Shown: positions 30,750 through 43,100 of the stretch, piece after piece
Position numbering within the stretch: position 1 is the first letter of the stretch
Layout of the letters: every line of letters starts with the position of its first letter
DNA from: Anaeramoeba ignava
Taxonomy: Eukaryota > Metamonada > Anaeramoebidae
Assembly: GCA_028826165.1 (NCBI GenBank)
Contig: JAPDFW010000092.1
Coordinates: 682,001 to 746,000 of the forward strand
DNA length: 64,000 bases
Direction: 5' to 3'
Position numbers and translations under genes: made by a program
Notes under the pieces: generated by a model
The model's input: the letters and a program-made list of their open reading frames with translations, nothing else
Database searches by the model: none
Told to the model about the DNA's origin: nothing

Positions 30750-33700
30750 ATGACAGATTCATCAGCATTTTGGAGTTTTCATCCTTTATTTGAAGAGAAA
30801 AAAGTTTTTACAGAAGAAGATGTTAATCAAGTTGATGTAAATATAAATATAAATATAAAAAAATAAAAATAATAATTATATATAAAAATAAATAAATAGA
30901 CAGTAAAAATAAAATAGGAATATAAATGAAAAAATAAAACAAAATCCAAAAATGATTTCCTTTTAAAAAAAAAAACTAAAAGGAAGTAAAATTATTTTTA
31001 TTAAAAATTTTTTTATTTTATTAAATTTTATAAGAAAAAAATTATAAATGGATTGTTATTGTTATTGTTATTATTATTTTATAAATAATTTAGGGAAATA
31101 CACCACTTCATTATATAGTTTGTGAAGCCTCATATGGTTTACTTGATTATTCTGAAAATGAACATTTTACGAAATTAGAACAAATTTTAAAATTAACCAA
31201 AAATCCAAATAAAACAAATGTATTTTAATTTTATTTTAATTTTAATTGTATTTTAATAACTTCTTTTTTTTTTGGATAGTCAGTATTTCTTTTTATTCAA
31301 ATTCAAAAAATTCAAATTCAAAAAATTCAAATTCAAAAAATTCAAATCCAAATTTTTAGTTTGTAATTTTTTAAATATAAAAAAAAATTTGTTAAATAAA
31401 TTAGTTTTGTTTTTATTACAAATCATTTAGGGAAGAACAGCGCTTCATGCTCTTTGTACATATCCAGATCCAGTTTCAATAGAAATACTTATTAAAGCTG
31501 GTCTTGATGTTAATGCAAAAGATGTATTTTTTTTTTCATTTTTTATTCATTTAGAATTAAGAAAACAATTATTTATTAAAATTATTTAAATAGAAAGAAG
31601 TATTTTATTTTAGCTTTCTTTTTTTAAAAAAGGATTTAATCTTCTCATTCCATTCTTTTTTTATATTGTTATTAAGGGAAGAACACCTTTACATTTATGT
31701 TGTTATAGTTATGGGAAGAATAGTAAAATAGATAGTCTCAAAAAATTACTTGAAAAGGGAGCTAAAGTTAATGCATTAAATGTAAAAATTAATCAAAAAA
31801 AAAATATTAATCTTTAAAATAATAAAATTTTTCTTTATTGGGATTATTTAGTCAAAAGTAATTTAAATTTAAATTTAAATTTTTTTATATCTCTTAACTG
31901 AATTATTTGATAGAATGAAGTAAATTTTATTCCAAATTTTAATTTATTATAAAATTAATGATTTTGATTTTGATTTTGATTTGGAAAATAGACACCTTTA
32001 TTTTCTCTTTTCCATTCTTATCGAAAACCAAATATGGAATTAATTAAAATTTTAGTTGAAGCAGGTGCTGATTTAAACATTAAAAATGTATTAAAAAAAA
32101 ATTCAAAAATCATTTCCTGATAAAAGAATTAACAACAGATTTAAATTGGGGAATATCATTTTGAAATCATTTAGTACGTAAATTATAAACTATTTATAAT
32201 AAATGGAAAATGTTAATAGTTTTGTTATAAATTATTTTTTTATTTAGGAAGTAAACATTTTTTTTGGAAAAATAAGAAAAAGAAAGGAATTAATATTTTT
32301 AAGATATTTCTTTCTCATTCCAAACCATAATAAACCAATTATCATTTTTATTGTTCATCTTAATTTTAATGAAAAAGGGAATAAATGTTTTTCAACGTTC
32401 ATGTTCAATGTATACTTCTTTAAAATTTATAGAATTTCTTATAAATTCTGGTGCAGAAGTTAATACTGAATTTGTAAATTGAAAATTATTCATTTCTTAT
32501 TATGGAACAAAAACAAAATTAATTAATTAATTATTTATTTATTTTAAATTTGATTAGAGAACACCTCTTCTTTCTGCTTTATCTCATGATCTTAATAATG
32601 AAAAGAAATCTCAAAAGAAAAAAAAAATAATAAAATTATTATTAAGAAAAGGAGCAAATCCCTTTGAGATAGATGTAGGAATGAAATTATTAAATATTAT
32701 TAATGTTACTTATCCAAAATCAATAAAAATAGGGAAATGTAAACGAATAATATTTTAATTGATATATTTGGATATCGATTAAAATATTTAATATTTTTTT
32801 GGATATTTAGGGTTGGTCATGTTTACATTATGCTTGTAGATATAGTTATGGAATGAAAATAACTGAAGAATTAATATCTAAAGGAGTTGATGTCAATGCA
32901 AAAACTGTATTTTTTTTAAATTATAAAATTAATCCAAAAAAAAAACAAAATTTTACTTATTGATTAATGTAAATTAGACAGTAAATTTTTTCAAATGAAA
33001 ATTAATCAATGATTTCCAAACAAATTTTATATTTAATAATAAAAATTTAGGATGTAAATTATTTTTAATTTGAAATTAATTTGAAATTATTTTTAAATTA
33101 TTTTTAATTTAAGATGGGATGGACTCCATTAACATTAGCTTGCGGATTTAAACCAAATTACAAAATGATAAAAAAATTATTAGAAAGTGGAGCAGAAGTT
33201 AATATCCAAAATGTATTAATTATTATTATTTTTATTATTTTTATTTTTTTAGATTTTAAATTAAAAACAAATTAAATTAAAAACAAAGAATGTAATTTTA
33301 ATAATTAAAATAATAAGTAAATCAAATTTAGTGAAAACTTTTTTGATGAATAATTTTTTTTATTAATTCCAAAAAAAAAAACAATAATAATCTATTATAG
33401 TATAATTGGACACCTCTTCATTATGCATCTAGATATAGTACAGATATTAATGTTTTAATTCTTCTTTTATCAAATGGTGGATATTTAGTTTCCAATGTAA
33501 ATGATAAAAATTTTAGATTTATTTATTTTCCAAATTAAAATTAAAATTAATTTTAGAATGTAAATTTAATTTTAATTTTGATTTTGATTTTAATTTTAAT
33601 TTTGAATTTTGATTTTAATTTTAATTTTGATTTAAAAAGGAAGTAAAAAAAGGAATAAAATTTTTATAATTCTTAAAATAATTCTTAAAATAATTCTTAA

Positions 33701-34495
33701 AATAATTCTTAAAATAATTCTTAAAATAATTCTTAAAATAATTCTTAAAATAAAAAGTCTAAAAAACCAGAAGATTATGCAGATTCAAAAGAAATTAAAA
33801 GTTTTTTATCTCATTTCCAAACTTTTTCTGATGAAATGAGAATAATTTTTGAAAAAGAAAAAGAAACAGATATGGAAATTCAAGTTTTAAATGGATCAAT
33901 TAAAGCACATTCTTTAATTTTAAAAGCAAGATTAGTAGATAAAGTTTATTCAGAATTTATTGAAATATCGAAATCAAAAAAAAAAGAAATAGTTCAGAAA
34001 TTTATTTTATGGATTTATACAGGATTAAGTGATTTACAAGATTTATCAATGATTAGGGAATATACAGAAGAAATTGGAATTTCAAAAGAAGAATTCCATA
34101 AAAAAAATGGAAAATTTGGAATGGCAAAGGATTTAAGTAAACTTTTTCAAGATCCAAAAACTTCCGACTTTAAAATTACATGTGAAGAAGATTCAAAAGA
34201 AATTTTGGTTCATAGAATTATGCTTATTGTAAGAAGTGATTTATTTAGAGGAATGTTTGATAGTGTTAAAGATGATTCAAAAAAAGTCAAAGATTATTCA
34301 AAACGATCATTTGAAGCATTAGAAATTTTTTTCAAATTTTTATATTCTGATGAGATTGAATTTCCTATAAATGAAATTATTGCAAAAGAATTATTTGATG
34401 CTCCAGATTTTTATCAATTAGAAGAAAAATCAATGATGAATTTTTATATTGAATATCGATTTCCCAAAATTAAGAAAAAATGTTTGATTATGTAA
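30750..34495 (+). CDS. Ankyrin-repeat protein with two C-terminal BTB domains; micro-exon rich
   Basis: Eleven main exons, all phase 0: 30750-30836, 31094-31219, 31431-31523, 31677-31781, 31992-32087, 32378-32473, 32558-32674, 32811-32906, 33114-33212, 33401-33496, 33758-34495 (582 residues). Adding the candidate micro-exons gives 601. Each of exons 2-10 is one ankyrin repeat beginning at or near G-x-T-P-L-H (GNTPLHYIV, GRTALHALC, GRTPLHLCC, GWSCLHYAC, WTPLHYAS). Exon 11 has two BTB-like folds: one around MEIQVLNGSIKAHSLILKA (about residue 390) and one around ILVHRIMLIVRSDLFRGMF (about 500), followed by ALEIFFKFLYSDEIEFP. The BTB pair resembles that of the RCC1-BTB genes in this window (RSELYRGMF versus RSDLFRGMF). 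Probably a BTB adaptor; ligand unknown. The donor of exon 7 (GTAGGA) is atypical but is supported by the GGAAAT micro-exon downstream. Confidence 0.88.
30837..33757 (+). other. Fifteen candidate micro-exons of 3 or 6 nt in the ankyrin-BTB gene
   Basis: Each is bounded by AG before and GT after. Intron 1: 30900-30902, 30983-30985. Intron 2: 31280-31282, 31360-31362. Intron 3: 31594-31599. Intron 4: 31852-31857, 31914-31919. Intron 5: 32175-32177, 32248-32250. Intron 7: 32733-32738. Intron 8: 32978-32980, 33051-33053. Intron 9: 33289-33291. Intron 10: 33557-33559, 33640-33642. Intron 6 has none. Typical flanks: AATAG-ACA-GTAAAA, TTTAG-GAA-GTAAAC, AATAG-AAAGAA-GTATTT. In phase 0 they add T-E, S-F, K-E, S-K plus N-E, Y-E, G-N, T-D, N and N-E, which complete the ankyrin loop before G-x-T-P-L-H. 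Exon 5 begins directly at TPLF and needs the N-E micro-exon for the G-x positions. Confidence 0.7.
33660..33757 (+). repeat. Short intronic array, 12-bp AAAATAATTCTT
   Basis: About eight copies at the 3' end of intron 10 of the ankyrin-BTB gene, ending in the AAAAAG acceptor before the BTB exon. Confidence 0.7.
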
Positions 34496-34827
34496 AGGAT
34501 TTTGGAAAAAAAAAAAAGGATTAAAACTTGATGAATTCATTCTTTTATTTTATCAATTAGAAGAAAAATCAACAATTAATTATTATATTAAATATTGATT
34601 TCCAAAAATTAAGAGAAAAAATATTTTATTATTATTTAAAGGATTTTGGAAAAAAAAGGATTAAAACTTGATGAATCTTTTTTCATTTTTATTAAAAGAA
34701 TAATAAAAAAAATTTTTTTTCCGTTTTTTTTAAATTCATTTTTTTCTTTTTCATTCCAATTAAATAAAAAATAAAAATTAATTTAATTTAATTTAATTTG
34801 ATTTAATTTAATTTGATTTAATAAAAA
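34496..34827 (+). pseudogene. Partial tandem duplicate of the ankyrin-BTB 3' end, then SLC29 leader
   Basis: Positions about 34548-34676 repeat about 34409-34537. The copy shows TTTATCAATTAGAAGAAAAA, a decayed version of the last ~27 codons, then AAAGGATTTTGG and TTAAAACTTGATGAAT. It has an in-frame stop (ATTGATTTCC region) and no start, so it is a non-coding remnant. The rest, up to the ATG at 34828, is T-rich leader and short TTTAATTTAA repeats. Confidence 0.7.
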
Positions 34828-36508
34828 ATGAAATCAATTCCTCAAAAAGGGAAAACTTGGACTTATATAGTATTTATAGGACTTGGACTTGGACATCTTC
34901 TTCCGTTCAATTGTTTCATCACTGCATATGAATATTTTGCAGAAGCATTTCCAGAAAATAGTTATTTTGAGTTTGCTTTCAATAGTGTTTTCAACACAGC
35001 TACAGTTATTGGACTAATTTCAGATATATCACTTCGATCATTTCTTCGGAAAAAAGTCGAAAAAAAACGACAGAAAAAAATTCGAGAAAAAATGCAACAA
35101 ACTTTTCTTGAACCTTCAAATGAATCAATCAATATGAACGATCCAAATGTTGAGAATCGAAGGAATTTTTCAAGTGGAATAATCATTTCCATTCTTGTTT
35201 TTATTGCAACTCAAATTTTTATTCCAGTTCTTGTTGAAACAGTAAAACACAAAAGTGCCTTTTATATCACGATTGGAGTTGTTTTTATTGGCGGTTTTTT
35301 CACAGGAATTTATCAAGCAAACATGTTTAGTTTCGCCGCAATCTTCTTGCCAGTTCATACTCAAGCCGTTATGACTGGACAAGGTGTTGCTGGCGCGTTT
35401 GTTTCCCTATTGCGTATTTTTACTCGTTTGAGTTTTTCAAATAATAAGTCCGGTTTGAGAAAATCAAGTATTTTATATTTTTCCATTTCGGCTTTTCTAT
35501 TGATTGTGATTTTGTTTGCCTTCTTATCTGTTCTTAAAACTAATTTTGTTAAGCATTTTTTGAATCAGTTTTGGAATATTGGTATTTCTCAAAAAAATGC
35601 GCAAGAATATTCAATTAATGAAAATGTGGATATTGCAAAAGAATCAAAAGAGATTGAAACAAGTTCAGAAGATTTACCAAATTCTGATGATGCACTTCTG
35701 AATAAAAACATGAATCCAAATCCAAATGAAAATCAAAATGAAAATCAAAATGAAATCCATGAAAATGAAAATTTAAATCAAAATGAAAATCAAAATTCAA
35801 ATGAAAATCAAAATTTAAATGAAAATCAAAATTCAAATGAAAATGATAAACTTATTAATGATATTCATAATGATATTTCCCCACAGAAACAAGAGCCAAT
35901 TAGTGTGAAACATGTAGCCAAATCACTAGCAAAATTTGAGTTTGGAGTTTTCTTTGTATTCTTTGTTACTCTTGCTTTATTTCCTTCAGTTATCACAAGA
36001 ATTCCATCGACTCATTCTGATTTAACTTCATCTGATTGGTTTGCAATTATTATGATTACAGTGTTTAATTTTTTTGATTTAATAGGAAGAACATTACCTC
36101 GTTGGTTTCCTAAAATTTTCTCTTCAAAAGTTTTGATTATTGTTATTGTTTCAAGATCCATTTTCTTTGTTCTTTTTGTTTTGTGTGCGAATAAGTTGAT
36201 TTTTTCTGATCCTTTATCAATTATTTTTATGGTTATTTTTGCAATTTCTAATGGTTATTGTTCAAGTACAATTATGATGCAAGCTCCTCATTCTTTAAAA
36301 CCTTCTGAAAGAGATCTTGCAGGTGGATTAATGGTAAATTTTTCAATTTAAATTTTTCAATTTAAATTTTTCAATTTAAATTTTAATTAAATTTTAATTA
36401 AATTTTTAATTAAATTTTTCATTTTATTTTTTTTAGACAACTTTCCTTCAAATTGGATTAGTTCTTGGATCTTGTTCATCTTGGATTTTTCTTTTAATGC
36501 TTCCTTAA
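34828..36508 (+). CDS. Equilibrative nucleoside transporter family (SLC29/ENT) protein
   Basis: Two exons, 34828-36333 and 36437-36508, phase 0, 525 residues. The protein has about eleven hydrophobic segments. It starts with KTWTYIVFIGLGLGHLLPFNCFITAYEYF, the ENT first helix with its P-[FW]-N motif; helix 5 reads VMTGQGVAGAFVSL; the second half has the helix pair ending NFFDLIGRTLPRWFP, which matches the conserved D-x-x-G-R of ENTs. Exon 2 adds the last helix, TTFLQIGLVLGSCSSWIF. The central cytoplasmic loop (about residues 265-355) carries Asn/Glu-rich low complexity. ENTs carry nucleosides or nucleobases; specificity is unknown. Without exon 2 the protein would lose its final membrane span. 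Confidence 0.9.
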
Positions 36509-37184
36509 AAATTTTATTTTTCTTTTTTCTTTTTCTTTTTTAAAAAGAAATTTAAATTTTAAAACAAACAAAAAGTGGAACAAAAAAAAAGTAAAACAAA
36601 ATAAAAAGTGGAACAAAAATAATAAAGAATAAACAAAAACTTTATTCAATTTAAATAATTAATTTCAATTTAATTTAAATAATAAATTTTATTTTAATTT
36701 AATTTAAATAATAAATTTTATTTTAATTTAATTTAAATAATAAATTTAATTTTAATTTAATTTAAATAATAAATTTTATTTTAATTTAATTTAAATAATA
36801 AATTTTATTTTAATTTAATTTAATTAATAAATTTTATTTTAATTTAATTTAAATAATAAAATGTAAACAAAAATTTTCGATTTAAAGTATCAATTTAATT
36901 TAAAAATGCTTTTATTTCTGGTAAAAGAAAAAAAGGAACGAATTGAATTAAAACAAACAAAAAGAAACAAAAAAATTGTAAAAAAAGTTTGGTGAAAAAA
37001 GTTGGTGAAAAAAGTTGATGAAAAATTGATAGAAAAATTGATAGAAAAATTGATAGAAAAATTGATAGAAAAAGTTGTAAGAAAATTGATAGAAAAGTTG
37101 ATAGAAAAAGTTGGTAAAAAATTGATAGAAAAATTGATAGAAAAATGGTTTGAATATGAATGAATCCAATTACATGATCAAAAA
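36509..37184. repeat. Convergent spacer with two tandem arrays
   Basis: Lies between the 3' ends of the SLC29 gene and NOT1. Positions about 36645-36870 hold seven or so ~32-bp units (AATAAATTTTATTTTAATTT plus AATTTA). Positions about 37000-37150 hold a 12-bp array AAAAATTGATAG with GTTGGT/GTTGTA variants. The Phe/Tyr/Gln-rich minus-strand ORFs here are array products. No gene. Confidence 0.75.
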
Positions 37185-40100
37185 TCAAATATCACCTTCC
37201 CAATTTTTAAAAAATTGAATTAAACGATAAATTTCTGGATAATTATTAATAAAATCTGATTGGAAAAATTCATAACGCTCATTGCGAATAAGTTCGAAAA
37301 AAGTAAGTAAAAGACCAAAAGGATGAGGACCATGAACAATAACTCGTTCAAAAAGAACGCGAGTAATTTGTTCTTTGATTGAAACATCATCCGAATCCGA
37401 AATCAAGAAAAGGAAAATATTTGAGAAGAAATAAGTGTGATTATTTGGGAATCTGAGTTGGTTTGCAATAGCGTTGAAGAAAATATAACGACCTTCAGAA
37501 TCGAGATCTTTTGCAAGTTGGTAGAAAATTGTTTCGGGTTGTTCTATGCGTATTGAGGTTCTCATTGAGATGATATAAACGCCGAGATAAAGAACAAGAG
37601 AATTGATGAGTTTGATGTTATATTTTGTTGATTGAAAATTATTATTTGAATTATTATTCGAATTATCAAAATTTGATGTCTTGGTTAGTATTCCGTTTTT
37701 TAACAAAGAAAGAAATTGTGGATCTCCGGTTGTTAGATAATTTTCCAAATGCTCAGCAAGTCCAGAAGCCTTCAATTCTCGGTTATATTGAGACAAAATT
37801 TGTGGTTCTTTGAACATCTCAGGAAGTTGATCAATCCGTAAATCTGGTCGATTTAACGGAGGTATTTCAACGCCATGTGGAGTCGCATAAAGAACTAAAT
37901 TCCGTAATTGGATACAATTAAGTGGAATACTGTCGCAGAAACTGAAATAATAGCGACTCAAAAAATCAGGGAAAATTTTCAAGAGAAATAAAAATATTCT
38001 TAAAAGCGCTTTATAAAGAAGTCGCACTGAATGATCTAATTTTACATCCCGAAGAAAAGGTTGAATAAATTTTAAAAATCGTTGCAAAAGATCGTGCACC
38101 ATTTGCATTGAGTGCTCTGTATCGTAAATCAGAAGTTTCCCCATAAAATGAATGTTGGAAATCAATTCGATCCAAGAAAAAATAAAAGTGGGAACTTTTT
38201 CTGGTTCAATTTCAATAAATGCATCATAGAATTCTCGAAGAACAAGAAAGGAATGTTTCTGTAAAGTTTCCTCATCAGTTACACGTCCAAGAAGTTCGGA
38301 AAGCAGAATGTGATATGGACCTGAATGAAAATTCTCCCTGTTCTCTCGGAAATCTGAAAGTAAAGACTCCACAATCGAGTGCAAGATTTGCCTCAAAACA
38401 ACAACGTTATATTCAGGATTCAGCGAATCTTTGTATTTAGACACAAGCACAAAAAGCATTAGGGAATATTCCACAATACTCGTGTAATCTGGTTCAGGAA
38501 CTGCGGGATTTTCCTGTGTTTGTGGTTCTGTTTCTGTTTCTGTTTCTGTTTCAGATATTTTTTGCTCATTAATTTGATCTTCTTGGTTTTTTTCATTTGT
38601 ATTTCCATTTTGATTTATGTTCTTTTTTGTTTTTTCCATTGATATTTTCTCAGAATCAGGTTTGGTATCTGTATTATTTGGGTTTGTTGTGTTCTGAGTG
38701 GTTGTATTTGCAGAATCTTCTGTTGATGTTTGCGTCTCATCTGCAGAATTCTGTAAAGTTGATAAGCACAAATTCACACAGGCATTTGTGAGAACAGTGA
38801 AAAACTGGCTGTGATATTTGATCACAACAGATTGTAGTTTCTTGACAAAACCATCCATTTTTTCACTTATTGTTCCTGTGATAATCATCTCATGCCATTC
38901 TTGGAAAACTTGCAAAAATGACTGTCTCAATACTGCTTGATCATCACGAGCTTTTGAATCGAATCCTGAATCGTTTTCTTGATCATTATGTCCATGTCGT
39001 GTTGGAAGTATACCTTTCGAAATTAAAATAGACTCAAGTTGATCTGCAATCTTCAAAATCTGGTCTAAAAACCCCAAAGTGTCTTCAGAAAGAATAAGTG
39101 CTGCTTGGTTTATATTTTGTTTGTTTTGTTGGGATTCAAGTTGTTTTTGTTGCTCAAGAAGTTTTGTGATTGATTGTTTTGTTGCGTTTTTCAAATCCGA
39201 GATTTGCTCTATATTTTGTCTTTTTTCGCAATCATAAAAAAGAAACTGATAAAACTCTCTTTCCTTCGCATTTTCTGGGATATTCATAAGAATAACCATT
39301 ACATCCGCAAATGGCTCAAGATCCAAAAGACTTTCTTTGAAGAGAGAGTATATCAAGCCTAGATCGAGTGCGGCGTTGACTCTCACTTCATTGTCCTTTT
39401 TTGGGTCAACAACAATCACGTCTTGTATCACATGGCTTGTTATTTCTGTTGTAAGCAAATTGCGCCGAATGCTTACTGCTATGTTCGGCATTTTCTTGAT
39501 TTGTGAATCAAAATATTTGGTGAATATTTCGTTTGTTTGTCCTAATACATATACAAATGTCTGGAAAAGAAGAAGACTGCTTTGCCTCTCTAGATTTTTG
39601 CTTAATTCTCGGATATTTACGATAAGTTCTTTGCACACAATGAAAGATACTTGTGGAATTTCTTCGCAATTTCTCAGCATTTTGATAAATTCGCTGATCA
39701 ATTTTTTTATTGTTTCTGAGATTTCAAGATCATCTTCATCTTGGTTTTGATTATTTTCATTTGAGTTTTTATTCGAGACTTCTTCTTCTTGTTTTTTGTT
39801 TGCATTCTCGACTATATTCTGTAAAAATACGATCCATTTCTGGAAAAACTCCAAGAAATCTTGCTGAGAAATTTTGATATAATTTTCATTTTCGTTTTGT
39901 CCCAATGCTTCATCGCGATCCAATCTTTCTGTTTCTCGAAAATTTGCAAAACTCGAATAGATATTCAGTTGCCAAGGCAAAATACCAGATTTGGGAAATA
40001 ATTCCTCAATCAAATTCTGAGTAAAAGGATTTTTTGTATCGTTGCGAACATCACCACCGCCGCCGTAAAAATTATTTTCTCTTGCTTGGTATCTTGGAAA

Positions 40101-43100
40101 ATAGTCTCTCTCGAGAACTTCATCAATGTGGCTTTGAGCGGAACTTGAAGAAATACTTTCTGCTAATGAGAATAATATTTGCTTGTTGGTGAACCACACT
40201 TGTCGGATAAATGCCTCAATTTCTTTTGCTTCGTTCTGAACATCTTTGTTCATGAAAAAGCGAGAAAATTGCACTCCTGCAAATTCATCAAAATCATTGG
40301 AAAGTTGCTTCTCGCCAAATATTGTGAGATTCACTGCAAGATTTGCCACCATCAAATGTGCGGCTGTTTTCATTTTGTTTATATCGGGTTCGTTTGCAAA
40401 GTCCTTGGTAACAAGATGATATGCTGTTTTTGTTGCGATTTCAATGCTTTGTTCAAGAACATCGTTTTTGAGTCTCATGAAAATGTGTGAAAGTAATCCA
40501 AAAATAAACTTCCGAAAATTAGGATATTTTGTGTATAAAGGATAATTTTCAGGAACTTGTAAATATTTAGAGAATTGAAAAATATAGTCATCATCTTCGA
40601 TAGCAAGTTCATTTGTAACATCATTGTTTGTATTAGAATCTTTTTTTTATTTTTATTTTATTTAATTTTAATTTTAATTTTGATTTTAATTTTAATTTTA
40701 ATTTTGATTTTGATTTTAATTTTGATTTTAATTTTAATTTGTTTTTAAATATTGTATAAATTACCATTTGGAAATGAAAGTTTTGGATACATCAGAAATT
40801 TTCCTTGATCCATCATCATATTGAATTCCGTATTTTTTTCAAGATCAGAAGCTTGCATTTCTTCTTGTGATTTCATTGTGGGAAGTGAAGAAATATCAAC
40901 ACGCAATATCATAAAAAGATCTTCAATACGTCTTTTGATTCCCGAAAGAACTTTTGGATAGTTGTGAATATAAGCGAGAATGGAAAGAAGCGGAACGAGC
41001 CAAGGATTTTTTGTATGAAAAACCTTGGAATTTGCACACGAGAAAAGAATGGAAACAATAAACGGAACAACTATATGAAGCATTCCCATTCTCAAGGAAT
41101 CAATAAGCAAATGTTTGATGTCAAGATATTTACGAAGAATCGGTTTGTTTTTGCTGAGAGTAAGAAGTCCAAGAAAACTGCCCAGATTATTAAGTCTAGT
41201 TTGAATGTCCCTTTTTTGCTGTAAATTCTCAGAGTGAATAATCGAACCAATATCATAAAATACCACAAGAATAACATTGTTTGCAAAATCAGCGTTTCCC
41301 AAACGATCGATAAGATTGATGTATAAAAGGTGTTTTTGTGGTGGTGCAAAAGATGCGGATGTTGAGATAATTCTTGCATAATTGATGACATCTATTGAAT
41401 TGAAATTTTCCTTCAATTCGAAAGCCTTGTTTGGGAGGTTTCCTTGATCAAGAATATTAACAAGAAAATTGATTTCTCTCATATTTTCTGATTGTGAAAT
41501 ATTTTGGTTTTGCCCATGATTTTGGAATTGATTTGGGCTTGTTTTATTGGTATTATCTTGGGGTTGCATCGATTGCATATTTTGTTGTTGTACTTGTTGT
41601 ACTTGTTGTACTTCTTGAGGTTGTTGTTTTTGTATGAGATATCCCGAAATTTCAGCAGAAATAGCGGGATATAATTGAGAGAATTGTGAGTCTTGAAGAA
41701 TTATTTCTGCTATGTTTGTCCACTCACTAATTCTATTTTTGAATTTGTTCAGAGAAAGAATCCCGAATTTGTGAATATTTGTTGTGTTGTGATGTCTAAT
41801 TGCATCAAGAATTAATTTAATCGCATTTTCCATTAGATGATCTGGGAGAGCGTCATTTTGTATAAGAAGACCGAACAGATCTGCATTTATTTGGAGATTT
41901 TCTTCAGGATATTTCTCGAGATTGAGATATTCTTGGAAAATATTTTGAATAAAGCATTCATAAACCTTCTGTTCTTCTTTCGAACTCGAATCCTTCCATT
42001 TCTTCAGCAAAATGATTGCGTCTTGGGGTTTGATTGTTTTGTTGTAGATATTCTCAAAAAGACTATTTGTTTGGGCTTCAACTTGTGGGGAGAAGTTCGA
42101 TTCGTCAGGAAATGGTTTTTCGAATAATTTCAATTTCGGAACCAACTCATAAAATTTATTGAATAATTTTTCAATTTTCTTTTTCAGATTATCATCTCCA
42201 AAGTTTGAGATTGGCAAGTAATAAAGCAAATGGAAAAAAGCAATGATGGAGTTTGCAGAAAGAATAGTGCCCAAATGCTTCTTTTCGGGATTCTCTGAAA
42301 TTTGCTCCATTAAACTGTATTTTCTATCAAGAAAATTAAAGCATTCCTCAACAAATATTTCACCCTCAGTTTGCATTTTATTTTTGATCCAAATATCCAG
42401 ATTAATACACTCTCGAGATGATGCCAAACTAGCGAATTCAAGAACAAAATCCCATTTCTGGGAATCCAGTGCAAGAAGCAATCCCTGGAGTTTCATGAGA
42501 ATATCAAACAATCTCGAAATGGTTTCTGGTTTTCTTCTCCAGAACAAATTGATCGAGTCAATCACAAATTTGATGTCTCTTTGCCAAAGCATTTCAATCA
42601 ATCGAGAAAACTTGGGGAATATTTCAAACAACGAAAACAAGGAAATTAATGAAAGCTTTCTTGCAAGAGTTTGTGCAAACACATTATTCCAAGGCACTTG
42701 TATGATCGCTTGGAACACTAACTCCGCATATGATTGTGTTCCTACTTGGAAAATATACTCAACTTTTTGGGGATCATATTGTGATAGATCGAGAAGTAGC
42801 TCCACAAATGTTAGTGAAAGCCAAGCTTGATGATGTCTTCCTGCCTGCTTTGGGATTGTGAGTGAATCTTTCAAAGGTTGAAATACTTTCGACATGCTGA
42901 AATCTATCAAATGGGGTGGTGCATTTGAAGCAAATTCAAGAAATGAGATTTGAGCAAGTGGATTTCCCCATTTTTTCAGTGCAAATGCTATTGGGAAAGG
43001 TTTTGATGTTGCTTTGGCAAAAAAATTGATCATAAATTCAAAACATTCTGGATCTGGAATTCGGAATTCAGGGAAATCTAGATTATAAATTACTTGCTCC

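Noticed and set aside
36895-37188. Minus-strand Phe/Gln/Leu-rich ORFs
   Set aside because: They read through a 12-bp AAAAATTGATAG array just after the NOT1 stop and have no unique content.
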